NCBI GenBank assembly: GCA_903842505.1
Contig: CAIMMI010000158.1
Location: forward strand, 1-32,737
Source of the DNA: an uncultured Verrucomicrobiota bacterium
GTDB taxonomy: Bacteria > Verrucomicrobiota > Verrucomicrobiia > Limisphaerales > UBA9464
Direction of reading: 5' to 3'
Length of the DNA stretch: 32,737 bases
A model generated the notes under the pieces. It searched no databases. It was not told the DNA's origin and was given only the letters and a program-made list of their open reading frames with translations. Position numbers and translations under genes: made by a program. Shown here piece after piece: positions 1-7,569 of this stretch (position 1 is its first letter; the number at the start of each line of letters is the position of its first letter).

Positions 1-77
1 AGCTTGGCGTCCGCGAGGGCGTGGGTGGATCCGGCGACGAGGAGCAGGGAGAGCAACGGCGACAGGATGCAGCGCAT
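1..77 (-). CDS. N-terminus of a secreted protein, cut by left edge
   Basis: Reading the minus strand from the ATG at 77 gives 25 codons before the window ends. They encode a classic Sec signal peptide: a short basic start (M-R-C), a Leu-rich hydrophobic core (LSPLLSLLLVAG) and an Ala-x-Ala-like cleavage site (HALA followed by DAK). Only the leader is visible, so the function of the mature protein cannot be said. The gene follows the ABC-2 permease genes on the same strand but is separated from them by a 381-bp repeat-bearing gap, so it probably has its own promoter. I see no Shine-Dalgarno, which is common in this window. Confidence 0.7.
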   Translation of the reverse strand, partial: MRCILSPLLSLLLVAGSTHALADAK

Positions 78-210
78 TGGGTTGGAGGGTGGGGGTGAAG
101 GGCGTGGCTGGCAAACTCCGGGTGGGCAGTGGAAATCGAAGTTTCTCATGGAGCGGCTTGAAGGCTGGGACCTCGAACTGGGGAGCAATTGCGTAGGCGG
201 GGATCTGTCG

Positions 211-265
211 CCCCTCCGGGGCTGGTTGTTCCTTCCTACGGTCAACCCACCGCTTACGCGGTGGG
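211..265. repeat. REP-like paired hairpins
   Basis: Two inverted repeats lie close together: CCCC-TCC-GGGG (211-221) and CCCACCGC-TTAC-GCGGTGGG (246-265, perfect 8-bp stem with 4-nt loop). Neither is followed by a T-run on either strand, so they do not look like intrinsic terminators. A similar hairpin pair occurs at 2504-2558, which suggests a dispersed extragenic palindromic element. Confidence 0.5.
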
Positions 266-345
266 CTACGTTCTTTCGGTGCTCCGCACCTTCGAGGCTC
301 TGTTCTGGGAACTGGGAACTGGAAACCGGGAACTCCGCATTGGAC

Positions 346-410
346 CCGCCTCCTGACGTTGGCGGCTACGGTGTGAGAGGGAGATCCGCCTCCTGACGTT
401 GGCGGCTACG
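346..410. repeat. 25-bp direct repeat, 40-bp period
   Basis: The 25-bp word beginning CCGCCTCCTGACG and ending GGCGGCTACG occurs at 346-370 and again at 386-410 without mismatch, separated by 15 bp. Its first part (CCCGCCTCCTGACG) reappears on the minus strand at the rrf2/iscU junction near 10562-10575. This suggests a dispersed repeat family rather than a local duplication only. Confidence 0.65.
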
Positions 411-420
411 CGGCTGCCGG

Positions 421-455
421 GCTTCAAACTTGAATCTTGAACCTTGAAACTCCGC
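421..455 (-). repeat. TTCAAG-rich dispersed repeat, copy 1
   Basis: On the minus strand this block reads as irregular iterations of TTCAAG (GGAGTTTCAAGGTTCAAG and onward). It begins just 3' of the ABC-2 permease stop codon. Related blocks lie at 2430-2457 and 30399-30443. All three are intergenic or at the edge of a gene. Confidence 0.6.
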
Positions 456-458
456 CCC

Positions 459-1286
459 TCAGGCGCTGGCGCTGGAGTAGCGGCGGAGGGAGAGGCGCCA
501 GACCCACTCGGAGACGGCGAAGCAGGCAAGGCTGAGGCCGATGAGGAGGAAAGGGTGGGTCGGGGAATGGAGGGTGCCTAGGAGCGTCTGGGCGGGGACG
601 TTCGACACGAGGAGCATGGGGAGGACGAAGGTGAAGACGCGTCGGTAGATTCCCTGGGGGATGGCGCCTTCGGGGATGCGGGCGATGTTGAAGAGGTTGT
701 AGTAGCCCCAGACGACGCCTTGGGCGCGGACGATCCAGAACGCCGCGGAGGACAGGAGGAACATCAGGGAGTAGTGGATGATGAGTCCGGCGACGCAGAG
801 TCCGAGGAAGGCGGCGATCTCCAGGGGAGAGGGAGTGTGGTGCAGGTTGCGGAGCGCCCAGACCATGACCCCGACGGCGGAGGCGGCGTTGACGAAGGCG
901 CCGAGGTCGACCTTGCGGAACGAGATGAGGAACCGGGTGTTGACCGGCAGGAGCAGCATGAAGTCGAGGCGGCCGGTGCGGATGTGCTCCGAGATGTCCG
1001 AGATGTTGGTGAGGAAGAAGGCGGTGAAGACCTGCTGGATGAAGTGCGAGCAGCCGACGAGGAGGATCACCTGCCAGCGGTTCCATCCGGCGATGGATTC
1101 GGTGTGTCCGTAGACGACGGACATGAAGGCGAGTTGGAGGGCGAACCAGAGGGCCTCGACGAGGATCCAGAGGAGGAAGTTCGTCTTGAACTGCATTTCC
1201 CGGGTGATGCTGTTGCGCCACAGGGCGGCGAACAGGGCCGGGTAGCGGCGCCAGGCGGGTTGCAGCGGGGGCATCGGGTCGTTCAT
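459..1286 (-). CDS. ABC-2 type transporter permease (PF06182-like), second of pair
   Basis: A 275-aa integral membrane protein with about six hydrophobic segments, resembling the ABC-2 permease family typified by PF06182 (formerly DUF990). The segment around NISDISEHIRTGRLDFMLLLPVN carries the conserved (I/L)RxGxLD...L..P pattern seen also in its upstream neighbour (IKDGHISQFLIRPIN), so the two likely form a heterodimeric permease. In this family the pair normally works with an ABC ATPase to export drugs, peptides or polysaccharide. No ATPase is adjacent: the gene is preceded 12 bp upstream by the partner permease and followed by a repeat-bearing gap. The start is the ATG at 1286. Substrate unknown. 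Confidence 0.85.
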   Translation of the reverse strand: MNDPMPPLQPAWRRYPALFAALWRNSITREMQFKTNFLLWILVEALWFALQLAFMSVVYGHTESIAGWNRWQVILLVGCSHFIQQVFTAFFLTNISDISEHIRTGRLDFMLLLPVNTRFLISFRKVDLGAFVNAASAVGVMVWALRNLHHTPSPLEIAAFLGLCVAGLIIHYSLMFLLSSAAFWIVRAQGVVWGYYNLFNIARIPEGAIPQGIYRRVFTFVLPMLLVSNVPAQTLLGTLHSPTHPFLLIGLSLACFAVSEWVWRLSLRRYSSASA

Positions 1287-1298
1287 GGCGGGGTGGCT

Positions 1299-2105
1299 TC
1301 AGCCGCCGACGGCGGAGTAGCGTTTGATGCCTCGGGACCAGACCCACCTCAGGAGGAAAAATCCACCGATGACCCAGGCGGTCTGGATGGTGAGGCCACG
1401 CCAGAGGTCGGGTCCTTCGATTCGGCCGAGGTAGACCCCGACGGGGAAGTAGAGCAGGTAGGGGTAGGGCGTCAGCATGAGGAGCTGGGCGGCCCAACGG
1501 GGAAGGATGTCGATGGGGAACAGGTGGCCGCTGGCGATGTATTCGAAGGCGAACTGGATGAAGATGAAGGTGGAGACGTCGAGGACCCAGAACGCGAGCA
1601 GGGCCATGGTGCAGGCGATGAGGAACTGGAGGAGGCCGGCCATGAGCACGGAGAGGACGAACGCGGCTCCGGCGAGGGGCGAGGCGGGCAGGACGAGGTG
1701 TTCGCGGAGGAAGAAGACGAAGAGGCTGACCGGGACGAGGGCGACGACGGTGTAGATCGAGCGTCCGGAGAGGTAGAGGGAGAAGCGGTAGCCGAGGTAG
1801 TTGATCGGGCGGATGAGGAACTGGGAGATGTGGCCGTCCTTGATGTCGGCGGCGATCTGCCAGTCATCCTCGGCGACGGCGGTGAAGGCGTCGACGAGCG
1901 TGGTCAGCAGGTAATAGCTGATCATCTGCGACAGGGCATAGCCGGCGACATCGGCGCCGGCGGCCTTGCCTGCGTAGATCGACTTCCAGAGGTAGAGGGT
2001 TCCGGTGAGCGGGACGAGGGCGATGGCGGCGCGGAACAGGAAGTTCACGCGGTACACCAGGGTGTTCTGGATCCCGATACGGAAGACCTGAAGGTACTTG
2101 CCCAT
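1299..2105 (-). CDS. ABC-2 type transporter permease (PF06182-like), first of pair
   Basis: A 268-aa inner-membrane protein with about six transmembrane stretches. It shares topology and the mid-protein IKDGHISQFLIRP motif with the gene immediately downstream. It belongs to the ABC-2 / PF06182-like permeases, which usually come as a two-permease, one-ATPase exporter. It starts 8 bp after the DUF1844 stop and ends 12 bp before the second permease, so all three are probably co-transcribed. The missing ATPase must be encoded elsewhere, or be the orphan ATPase at 11232-12284, whose family (importer-type with a C-terminal TOBE-like region) does not fit well. Confidence 0.85.
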   Translation of the reverse strand: MGKYLQVFRIGIQNTLVYRVNFLFRAAIALVPLTGTLYLWKSIYAGKAAGADVAGYALSQMISYYLLTTLVDAFTAVAEDDWQIAADIKDGHISQFLIRPINYLGYRFSLYLSGRSIYTVVALVPVSLFVFFLREHLVLPASPLAGAAFVLSVLMAGLLQFLIACTMALLAFWVLDVSTFIFIQFAFEYIASGHLFPIDILPRWAAQLLMLTPYPYLLYFPVGVYLGRIEGPDLWRGLTIQTAWVIGGFFLLRWVWSRGIKRYSAVGG

Positions 2106-2113
2106 GGATTGGG

Positions 2114-2416
2114 CTAGTGGGGGTCGTTGAGGATCTCGGCGAAGGCGGTGTGGACGGCACCGAGAGCCCGGGTGAGGGCCTCGGATTCCTCGGGCGAGAG
2201 GTTGCCCTGGGTCTTGGCCTGGAGCATCTCGAGCTGGTCGATGAAGACCTTGGCGCCCTCGGGTTGGACGGACTCGAACTCGCCGGAGTGCGGATTTTCG
2301 AGCCGTCCCATGAGCATGAGGGCCATCTGGGAATGCCCCACCACGAGCTGCTGGAACAGCATCGAGTGGATCTGGTCGAGGGAGGCGTCGTCCATGGGAT
2401 CGGTTGCCGAGGGCAT
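2114..2416 (-). CDS. DUF1844 family protein
   Basis: A small acidic protein of 100 aa that matches the DUF1844 pattern: a helical segment SLDQIHSMLFQQLVVGHSQMALMLMGRL, a short loop, then a second helix around VFIDQLEMLQAKTQGNLSPEESEALTRAL. The family is widespread in Verrucomicrobia, Planctomycetes and Acidobacteria and has no assigned function. The frame stays open to 2518, but the extra N-terminus is the translation of a TTCAAG repeat and a hairpin element, so I place the start at the ATG at 2416 (a second ATG at 2395 is possible). It is tightly followed by the two ABC-2 permeases. Without a Shine-Dalgarno the exact start is uncertain. Confidence 0.8.
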   Translation of the reverse strand: MPSATDPMDDASLDQIHSMLFQQLVVGHSQMALMLMGRLENPHSGEFESVQPEGAKVFIDQLEMLQAKTQGNLSPEESEALTRALGAVHTAFAEILNDPH

Positions 2417-2429
2417 GGGGGGAGGGAGA

Positions 2430-2457
2430 TTCAAGTTTGAAGATTCAAGGTTCAAGC
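2430..2457 (+). repeat. TTCAAG-rich dispersed repeat, copy 2
   Basis: The block ATTCAAGTTTGAAGATTC and its continuation lies 14 bp upstream of the DUF1844 ATG. It is related to the blocks at 421-455 (opposite orientation) and 30399-30443. Confidence 0.6.
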
Positions 2458-2503
2458 CAGGGCCAGCCTCGTGACCTCGTTTGCTACCTGTTCCTGATGG
2501 TAG

Positions 2504-2558
2504 GCCGCGTGCCCCCACGCGGCGGAATTCCAGGCTTCGCCGGGTGAGGTCACCCGGC
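2504..2558. repeat. REP-like paired hairpins 3' of the fusion gene
   Basis: Two strong stems: GCCGCGTG-CCCC-CACGCGGC (2504-2523) and GCCGGGTGA-GG-TCACCCGGC (2539-2558). They follow the stop codon of the PTP-RpiB-SHMT gene on the minus strand. No T-run follows, so Rho-independent termination is doubtful, but they could stabilise the mRNA 3' end. The arrangement matches the hairpin pair at 211-265. Confidence 0.55.
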
Positions 2559-2565
2559 TACAGCA

Positions 2566-4722
2566 TCAATAAGGCAACGGGAAGCGGGCGGTGAGGTCGT
2601 GGACGCGGGCGCGCACGTTGTGGGCGGTGGCGGGGTTGGCGATGTCGAGGAGGACCTCGGAGATCATGTCGGCGATCTCGGCCATCTCGGCTTCCTTCAT
2701 GCCGCGGGCGGTGACGGCGGGGGTCCCGAGGCGGATTCCGGAGGCCTCGAAGGGCGAGCGGGTCTCGAAGGGGATGGTGTTCTTGTTGGTGGTGATGCCG
2801 GCTTCGTCGAGGGCGAGCTGGGATTGCTTGCCGGTGATGCCGCGTGCGCCGACGTCGACGAGCATGAGGTGGTTCTCGGTGCCACCGGAGACGAGGCGGA
2901 AGCCGTTGCGGGTCATGCCGGCGGCGAGGGCGGCGGCGTTGCGGACGATCTGCTCCTGGTAAGTCTTGAAGGAGGGTTGGAGGGCCTCGTGGAAGCAGAC
3001 GGCCTTGGCGGCGATGACGTGCATCAGGGGGCCGCCCTGGATGCCGGGGAAGACCTGGGAGTCGATGCCTTTGGCGTACTTCTCCTTGCAGAGGATCAAA
3101 CCGCCACGGGGTCCGCGGAGCGTCTTGTGTGTGGTGGTGGTGACGAAGTCGGCGTGGGCGACCGGACTGGGATGGACGCCGGCGGCAACGAGGCCGGCGA
3201 TGTGGGCGATGTCGGCGAGGAGCAGGGCACCGACTTCGGCGGCGATCTCGCCCATGCGCTTGAAGTCGATGATGCGCGGGTAGGCGGAGGCGCCGACCGT
3301 GATCATCTTCGGGCGATGCTCGCGGGCCATGGTGGCGAGCTGGTCGTAGTCGATGCGTTCGTCACCGGGGCGGACGCCATAGTGGACGATCTCGAAGAAC
3401 TTGCCGGAGAAGTTGGCCTTGTTGCCGTGGGTGAGGTGTCCGCCATGGGACAGGTCCATGGTGAGCAGCTTGTCGCCGGGTTTCAGGACGGAGAAGTAGA
3501 CCGCCATGTTGGCACCGGAGCCGGAGTGGGGCTGCACGTTGGCGTGCTCGGCACCGAAGAGCTGCTTGGCGCGGTCGATGGCCAGCTGTTCGGCCACGTC
3601 GACAAATTCGCAACCACCGTACCAGCGGCGCTTGGGGTAGCCCTCGGCGTACTTGTTGGTGAGGACGCTGCCCTGGACCTCCATGACGGCCGGGCTGGTG
3701 AAGTTCTCGGACGCGATGAGCTCGATGTTTTCGAGCTGGCGGCGGCGTTCGTTGGAGATGACTTCGGCGATGGCGGGGTCGACTTGGGCGAGACGGAGCG
3801 ACATGGGAGTTTCGAGTTTGTTGACGCGGCGTTCGTGGCGGCCGCCTTCGAAGGAGGCCTGGGTGAACGCTTCGAGAATCTGGGATGCCTGCTCCGGGGT
3901 GCTGGTCCTGGCGCCGAGGCAGAGGACGTTGGCGTCGTTGTGCTGGCGGCACAAGGCGGCGACCTGGGGATCGGTGACGAGGGCGGCGCGGATGCCGGGG
4001 ACCTTGTTGGCGGCGATGCTGATGCCGACGCCGGTGGAGCAGACGAGGAGGCCGAACCGGGCTTCGCCAGCGGCGACGCGATGGGCGACGGCCTGACCGA
4101 AGTCCGGGTAATCGATGGAATCCGTGGAGTGGGTACCGAGGTCGACGAAAGAGAGACCGAGGCGCTGGAGGACCGGTTTGAGGGATTCCTTGAGATGGAA
4201 TCCGGCGTGGTCGGACCCGAGGGCGAAGTCGGGCGGGGCTGCGTGGGCGGCGGCTGTCTCGGCGGCGTGACGTTCGATGAAGGCGATGGCGGTGCGGACG
4301 CCCTGTTCGATCTGGTTCCGGGTCTCGACGTATCCGGGCAGGGGGCCGCCGATGGGATCGGCGATGTCCTTCTCGTAGGATTCGACCGAGTCATCGAATT
4401 CGCGGAGGAGGAAGAGTTTTTCGGCCGACTCGGGATGGTAGTAGAGGATGCCCTCGGCGTGGCTGTGGGTGAGGGCGAAGATGTAGTCGGCCTCGCGGAC
4501 GAGTTGGGCCGTGACCATCTGGGAGCGGTGGCTGGAGATGTCCCCACCGATCTGGCGCATGGCGGTTACGGCGTGGGTGCTGGCGGGCTGGCCGTTGATG
4601 GCGCCGACGCCGGCGGACGCGATTTTCCAGCCGGGTTTCCCGGCGAGGACGAGACGGGCGATGCCCTCGGCCATCGGGGAACGGCAGGTGTTGCCAGTGC
4701 AGACAAACAGGAGCGACTTCAT
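2566..4722 (-). CDS. glyA: Fusion: YwlE-like phosphatase / RpiB / serine hydroxymethyltransferase
   Basis: One uninterrupted frame of 718 aa contains three enzymes. Residues 1-150 are a low-molecular-weight phosphatase with the P-loop CTGNTCRSP (Cys8, Arg14) and the general acid in DPIGG (Asp122). The Thr in the loop is the residue tied to protein-arginine phosphatase activity in Bacillus YwlE. Residues 166-303 are ribose-5-phosphate isomerase B (GSDHAG start, catalytic Cys228 in [13 protein letters not shown]). Residues 307-718 are serine hydroxymethyltransferase (ELIASEN; PLP lysine Lys533 in [11 protein letters not shown]), which makes glycine and 5,10-methylene-THF from serine. The RpiB-SHMT linker is only three to four residues. 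An internal ATG at 3804 (Met307) has no Shine-Dalgarno, so a separate GlyA product is possible but not indicated. The same activities are neighbouring genes in Bacillus (ywlE, ywlF/rpiB, ywlG, glyA). Confidence 0.93.
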   Translation of the reverse strand: MKSLLFVCTGNTCRSPMAEGIARLVLAGKPGWKIASAGVGAINGQPASTHAVTAMRQIGGDISSHRSQMVTAQLVREADYIFALTHSHAEGILYYHPESAEKLFLLREFDDSVESYEKDIADPIGGPLPGYVETRNQIEQGVRTAIAFIERHAAETAAAHAAPPDFALGSDHAGFHLKESLKPVLQRLGLSFVDLGTHSTDSIDYPDFGQAVAHRVAAGEARFGLLVCSTGVGISIAANKVPGIRAALVTDPQVAALCRQHNDANVLCLGARTSTPEQASQILEAFTQASFEGGRHERRVNKLETPMSLRLAQVDPAIAEVISNERRRQLENIELIASENFTSPAVMEVQGSVLTNKYAEGYPKRRWYGGCEFVDVAEQLAIDRAKQLFGAEHANVQPHSGSGANMAVYFSVLKPGDKLLTMDLSHGGHLTHGNKANFSGKFFEIVHYGVRPGDERIDYDQLATMAREHRPKMITVGASAYPRIIDFKRMGEIAAEVGALLLADIAHIAGLVAAGVHPSPVAHADFVTTTTHKTLRGPRGGLILCKEKYAKGIDSQVFPGIQGGPLMHVIAAKAVCFHEALQPSFKTYQEQIVRNAAALAAGMTRNGFRLVSGGTENHLMLVDVGARGITGKQSQLALDEAGITTNKNTIPFETRSPFEASGIRLGTPAVTARGMKEAEMAEIADMISEVLLDIANPATAHNVRARVHDLTARFPLPY

Positions 4723-4793
4723 GCCAACGCGGGGCGAAGGTGGGAGGCGGGTTGAAGAGCGTCAACGCGGAAGTCCCGCCCGGGATCCGGGAC

Positions 4794-5282
4794 TTACCAG
4801 AGGAAGGATTGGGTGGAGGCGAGTTCGCGCCCTTCGCGGAGGAGGGTGGCACGCCAGGCGGTGACATCGCCGACCTGACGGCGGGCGGCATCATCGAGGG
4901 TGATCTGGGTCCAGCGGGAGCCGAACCGGGGAGGTTCGACGGTGCGGGTGATCACGAAGGCATTGGTGGAGGACGCCGTACCATTGGTGCTGGCGGAGGT
5001 GGCGTAACCCCGGAGTTCGAGTCGCAGTTCGAGGGGAGGCGTGCCGGTCTTTGGGGCGCTCCACTGGATGTCGAACCGCAGGCCGCCGACTTCATCGGGT
5101 TTCTGGCGGAGATGGGCTTGGTAGGCGTCGCGCTCGTAGAGGCTGGGGTGGAGTGAGGCGCGGCCTTCGCGGTCGAGGAGGGACGGGAGGACCTTGCGGA
5201 CCTGGGCGTCGGCGGCGTGCAGGGTGGAGGCGGCAGCCAGAGCGGCTGCGAAGGCCATGGGGAGGATCAGGTGCCGGACCAT
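4794..5282 (-). CDS. Secreted protein of unknown function
   Basis: A 162-aa protein with a clear signal peptide (MVRHLILPMAFAAALAAAS, then a cleavage site near LHAADA). The mature part is mixed alpha/beta-looking, with regions such as LRFDIQWSAP and LELRLELRGYA that read like beta strands, and no catalytic motif that I recognise. It begins 12 bp after the stop of the upstream secreted protein, so the two are very likely co-transcribed and may act together in the periplasm or at the cell surface. A short inverted repeat (AAGTCCCG / CGGGACTT, 4771-4795) overlaps its stop codon but lacks a T-run. Confidence 0.75.
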   Translation of the reverse strand: MVRHLILPMAFAAALAAASTLHAADAQVRKVLPSLLDREGRASLHPSLYERDAYQAHLRQKPDEVGGLRFDIQWSAPKTGTPPLELRLELRGYATSASTNGTASSTNAFVITRTVEPPRFGSRWTQITLDDAARRQVGDVTAWRATLLREGRELASTQSFLW

Positions 5283-5294
5283 CGAGCGGGTGGA

Positions 5295-6356
5295 TTAAAA
5301 GCCGCGGGTGGGAATCTGGAGCAGGGCCGGGCGCGGTTCGAGGCGGATAGGGGGTGCCTTGGGGGCGATGGGGGCCGCGACCGGGGCGATCGCAGTGCTG
5401 GGCCGCTCGGCGAGCGAGCCAGCGGCGGCGCGGGGTGCGGCTGCCGCATTCAGCGGGCTGGAGAACAGGCCGACAGTCGGCGCTGCGGGGGGTGCGGAGA
5501 GCAGTGACTGAAACTGCTGGGAGCGGGTGGGAGGCGTCTTCGTCATGCCGAGGGAACCAACGATTGTGGAGTCCTGGGCACCGCTGGACGACTGGGAATT
5601 GTTGGACAGGAGGCGGTCGAACACGGCGGAGCGTTCCTCGGCAGCGGACTTGCGGGCGTCGTCGAGCGCGGAATGCCCGGGGTTTGCCAAGGCGCGAGGA
5701 TCGCTGAATGCCCCCTTCCGTTCGGATGGGGAGCCTTCGGAGTTCCGGGCGGAGTTGGCATCGCCCGTCATGGTACGGAAGGGAATGGCCCGTGAGGACT
5801 CCTCACGGGTGGCGACGTTGTTGTGGCGATCTTCCGCGGTCTCGGATCCGATGGGTTGGGAGGGGTCGTTGGCCTGGGCGGCCGGGTGGGGCCGGGTGGA
5901 GTCGGTGGCCCGAAGGTACCGTTCGCCGGTACCGGGTGCATTGAGGGAGCCACCGGGTTGGCTGAAGCGGGGGGTGGGGTCCAGATCCACTTCGCGGAGT
6001 TGTCCCTGGGAGTCGACCTGAGCGGCGTTTTCGAGCAGCCAGTTCCGGCGTTTGTCGGCACGGAGGCCCAGTTGTCGCTGCAGGTTGGGATCCATCCCGG
6101 GGCGGGTCTGGGGAATCCCGGGGACCACGGGCATGGCGCCCGGATTGAAGCTGGAATTGGCGCCCCCGGGATTGAGGACGCGGTCCAGGAGGGGGTCGAT
6201 GGGAGTGGTCTTGCTGGGGAGCTTCGGGCGTTCCTTCGAGGGGGCGCTTTCGACCATCTTCTCACCGCCGAGGGCGGTCACTGCGAGCGCTACGGTCAAG
6301 GCGGCCCCGACCCGATGGGCGAATCCGGGGCTTACCCTGATGTGGTGCAGTGACAT
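5295..6356 (-). CDS. Secreted Pro/Ser/Ala-rich protein of unknown function
   Basis: I take the ATG at 6356 as start because it opens directly into a signal peptide (hydrophobic core VGAALTVALAVTALGG). The open frame upstream to 6629 is Arg/Pro-rich and lies antisense-like within the mrp gene. The resulting 353-aa protein is low in hydrophobic core residues and rich in Pro, Ser, Asn, Arg and Ala, which suggests a largely disordered periplasmic or surface protein. It shows no domain I recognise. The C-terminal third has proline-alanine segments (APVAAPIAPKAPP). It sits 47 bp downstream of mrp and 12 bp upstream of another secreted protein, in a probable operon. Confidence 0.7.
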   Translation of the reverse strand: MSLHHIRVSPGFAHRVGAALTVALAVTALGGEKMVESAPSKERPKLPSKTTPIDPLLDRVLNPGGANSSFNPGAMPVVPGIPQTRPGMDPNLQRQLGLRADKRRNWLLENAAQVDSQGQLREVDLDPTPRFSQPGGSLNAPGTGERYLRATDSTRPHPAAQANDPSQPIGSETAEDRHNNVATREESSRAIPFRTMTGDANSARNSEGSPSERKGAFSDPRALANPGHSALDDARKSAAEERSAVFDRLLSNNSQSSSGAQDSTIVGSLGMTKTPPTRSQQFQSLLSAPPAAPTVGLFSSPLNAAAAPRAAAGSLAERPSTAIAPVAAPIAPKAPPIRLEPRPALLQIPTRGF

Positions 6357-6403
6357 GACTTCGATGGTGCTAGCTGAGGCGCCGGGTTCCGTCAAAGGAA
6401 AGG

Positions 6404-7453
6404 TCAGCCCAGTCGTTCCCGGAGGGACCGTGCAACGGCCAGGAAGGCCTTGGATGCGGGGTTGTCCGGGTTGGCAATGACGACGGGGATCCCGAGGTCG
6501 CCCCCTTCGCGGATGGTGGTGTCGAGGGGGATCTCGCCGAGGAAGGGGAACTGGCGGCGTTCGGCTTCGCGGCGGCCGCCGCCTTCGCCGAACGGGTGGA
6601 GGCGGGAGCCGTCGGGGGCGATGAACCAACTCATGTTCTCGATGATACCGAGGATGGGAACCTGGACCTTCTCGAAGAGCGTGATGCCCTTGCGGACGAC
6701 GCCGACGGAGGCTTCCTGAGGGGTGGTGATGACGACGCCGCCATCGAGGGCGACGGTCTGGCAGAGGGAGAGTTGCGCGTCGCCGGTTCCCGGGGGGAGA
6801 TCGACGAGGAGGTAGTCGAGTTCGCCCCAGTCCACCTGGGAGACAAACTGCTGGATCGTCTTCTGGATCATGGGGCCGCGCCAGATGACGGCTTGGTCGG
6901 GTTCGAGGAGGAAGCCCATGCTCATGAGCTTCACGCCATGGGCGGTGGGCGGAATGAGTCGGTCGTCGTCGGTGACGGACGGACGTTCCTGGATGCCCAT
7001 CATCAGGGGAATGGAAGGGCCGTAGATGTCGCCGTCCATGAGACCGACGCGGGCGCCCAGGGCCTGGAGCGCACAGGCGAGGTTGACGGAGCAGGTGGAC
7101 TTGCCGACGCCCCCCTTGCCGGAGGCGACGGCGATGACGCGGCGGATGCGGGGGTCTTTCTGGCGTTGGAACTGGGTAGGAGGCTGGGCAGCGGCCGAGG
7201 TCGGCGAGGGGACCTTGACCTGGATGTGCGCGTCCGCGAGGCCGGGGAAGGAATCGCGGAGGACAATCCGGGCGGCATCCGCGATCTGGCGGCCGAGATC
7301 GGGGTTGGGCGAGGTCAGTTCGATGAGGACGCCGATGGCGGGTCCATCGACCTGGATTTCCTTCACGAGGCCGAAGGAGACGATATCGCGGGAGTAGCCG
7401 GGGTACTTGACGGCGCGGAGGGCGGAGAGGACGGCGTCCTGGGTGGGGTTCAC
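6404..7453 (-). CDS. mrp: Mrp/NBP35-family P-loop ATPase (Fe-S carrier type)
   Basis: A 349-aa cytosolic protein with an N-terminal MIP18/DUF59 domain (about 1-80) and a SIMIBI P-loop ATPase domain. The deviant Walker A is GKGGVGKST (112-120), followed by DGDIYGPS and the switch region DLPPGTGDAQL. Members of this family bind and hand over Fe-S clusters. The C-terminal CxxC pair that binds the bridging cluster in many Mrp/ApbC proteins is absent: the equivalent stretch reads ENMSWFIAPDGSRLHPFGEGGG. Some alphaproteobacterial Mrp proteins also lack it. Its position next to an Fe-S biogenesis island fits the role. The ATG at 7453 follows the peroxidase terminator, so this gene probably has its own promoter. 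Confidence 0.93.
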   Translation of the reverse strand: MNPTQDAVLSALRAVKYPGYSRDIVSFGLVKEIQVDGPAIGVLIELTSPNPDLGRQIADAARIVLRDSFPGLADAHIQVKVPSPTSAAAQPPTQFQRQKDPRIRRVIAVASGKGGVGKSTCSVNLACALQALGARVGLMDGDIYGPSIPLMMGIQERPSVTDDDRLIPPTAHGVKLMSMGFLLEPDQAVIWRGPMIQKTIQQFVSQVDWGELDYLLVDLPPGTGDAQLSLCQTVALDGGVVITTPQEASVGVVRKGITLFEKVQVPILGIIENMSWFIAPDGSRLHPFGEGGGRREAERRQFPFLGEIPLDTTIREGGDLGIPVVIANPDNPASKAFLAVARSLRERLG

Positions 7454-7498
7454 GGGAGTGGGGTGCGAGTCGAGGGTGGGAGTCGAATCTGACGGTTC

Positions 7499-7537
7499 AA
7501 AAAATCAGCCGCGGCGGTCGGTGAGACGCGCCGCGGC
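7499..7537 (-). terminator. Intrinsic terminator after the cytochrome c peroxidase gene
   Basis: On the minus strand a perfect 9-bp GC stem (GCCGCGGCG ... CGCCGCGGC, 12-nt loop) is followed at once by TGATTTTTTG. It lies 32 bp past the peroxidase stop codon and ends the Fe-S/peroxidase block before mrp. Confidence 0.75.
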
Positions 7538-7569
7538 GGTGGTACGGTCTGAAACTGGAGGGGTGCTCG

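Larger units (their letters stand above)
78..458. other. 381-bp intergenic region with dispersed-repeat debris
   Basis: I find no credible gene here. The gap is built from short repeat pieces: two hairpins around 211-265, a stretch of ACTGGGAACTGGAAAC-type sequence (308-334), a 25-bp direct repeat (346-370 and 386-410) and a TTCAAG-rich block (421-452). Open frames across it are repeat-derived and have no protein-like features. Confidence 0.6.

Noticed and set aside
720-2117. A 465-codon plus-strand open frame antisense to both ABC-2 permease genes.
   Set aside because: Acidic, Gly/Glu-rich shadow of the real membrane-protein genes, with no domain.
2599-4755. A 718-codon open frame on the plus strand, exactly as long as the opposite fusion gene.
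   Set aside because: It is the GC-rich antisense shadow of the PTP-RpiB-SHMT gene; it has no start signal, no recognisable domain and a biased Gly/Ala/Val/Asp/Glu composition.
4771-4795. Hairpin AAGTCCCG / CGGGACTT at the end of the secreted-protein gene was considered as an intrinsic terminator.
   Set aside because: It overlaps the stop codon and has no T-run, so termination is not supported.
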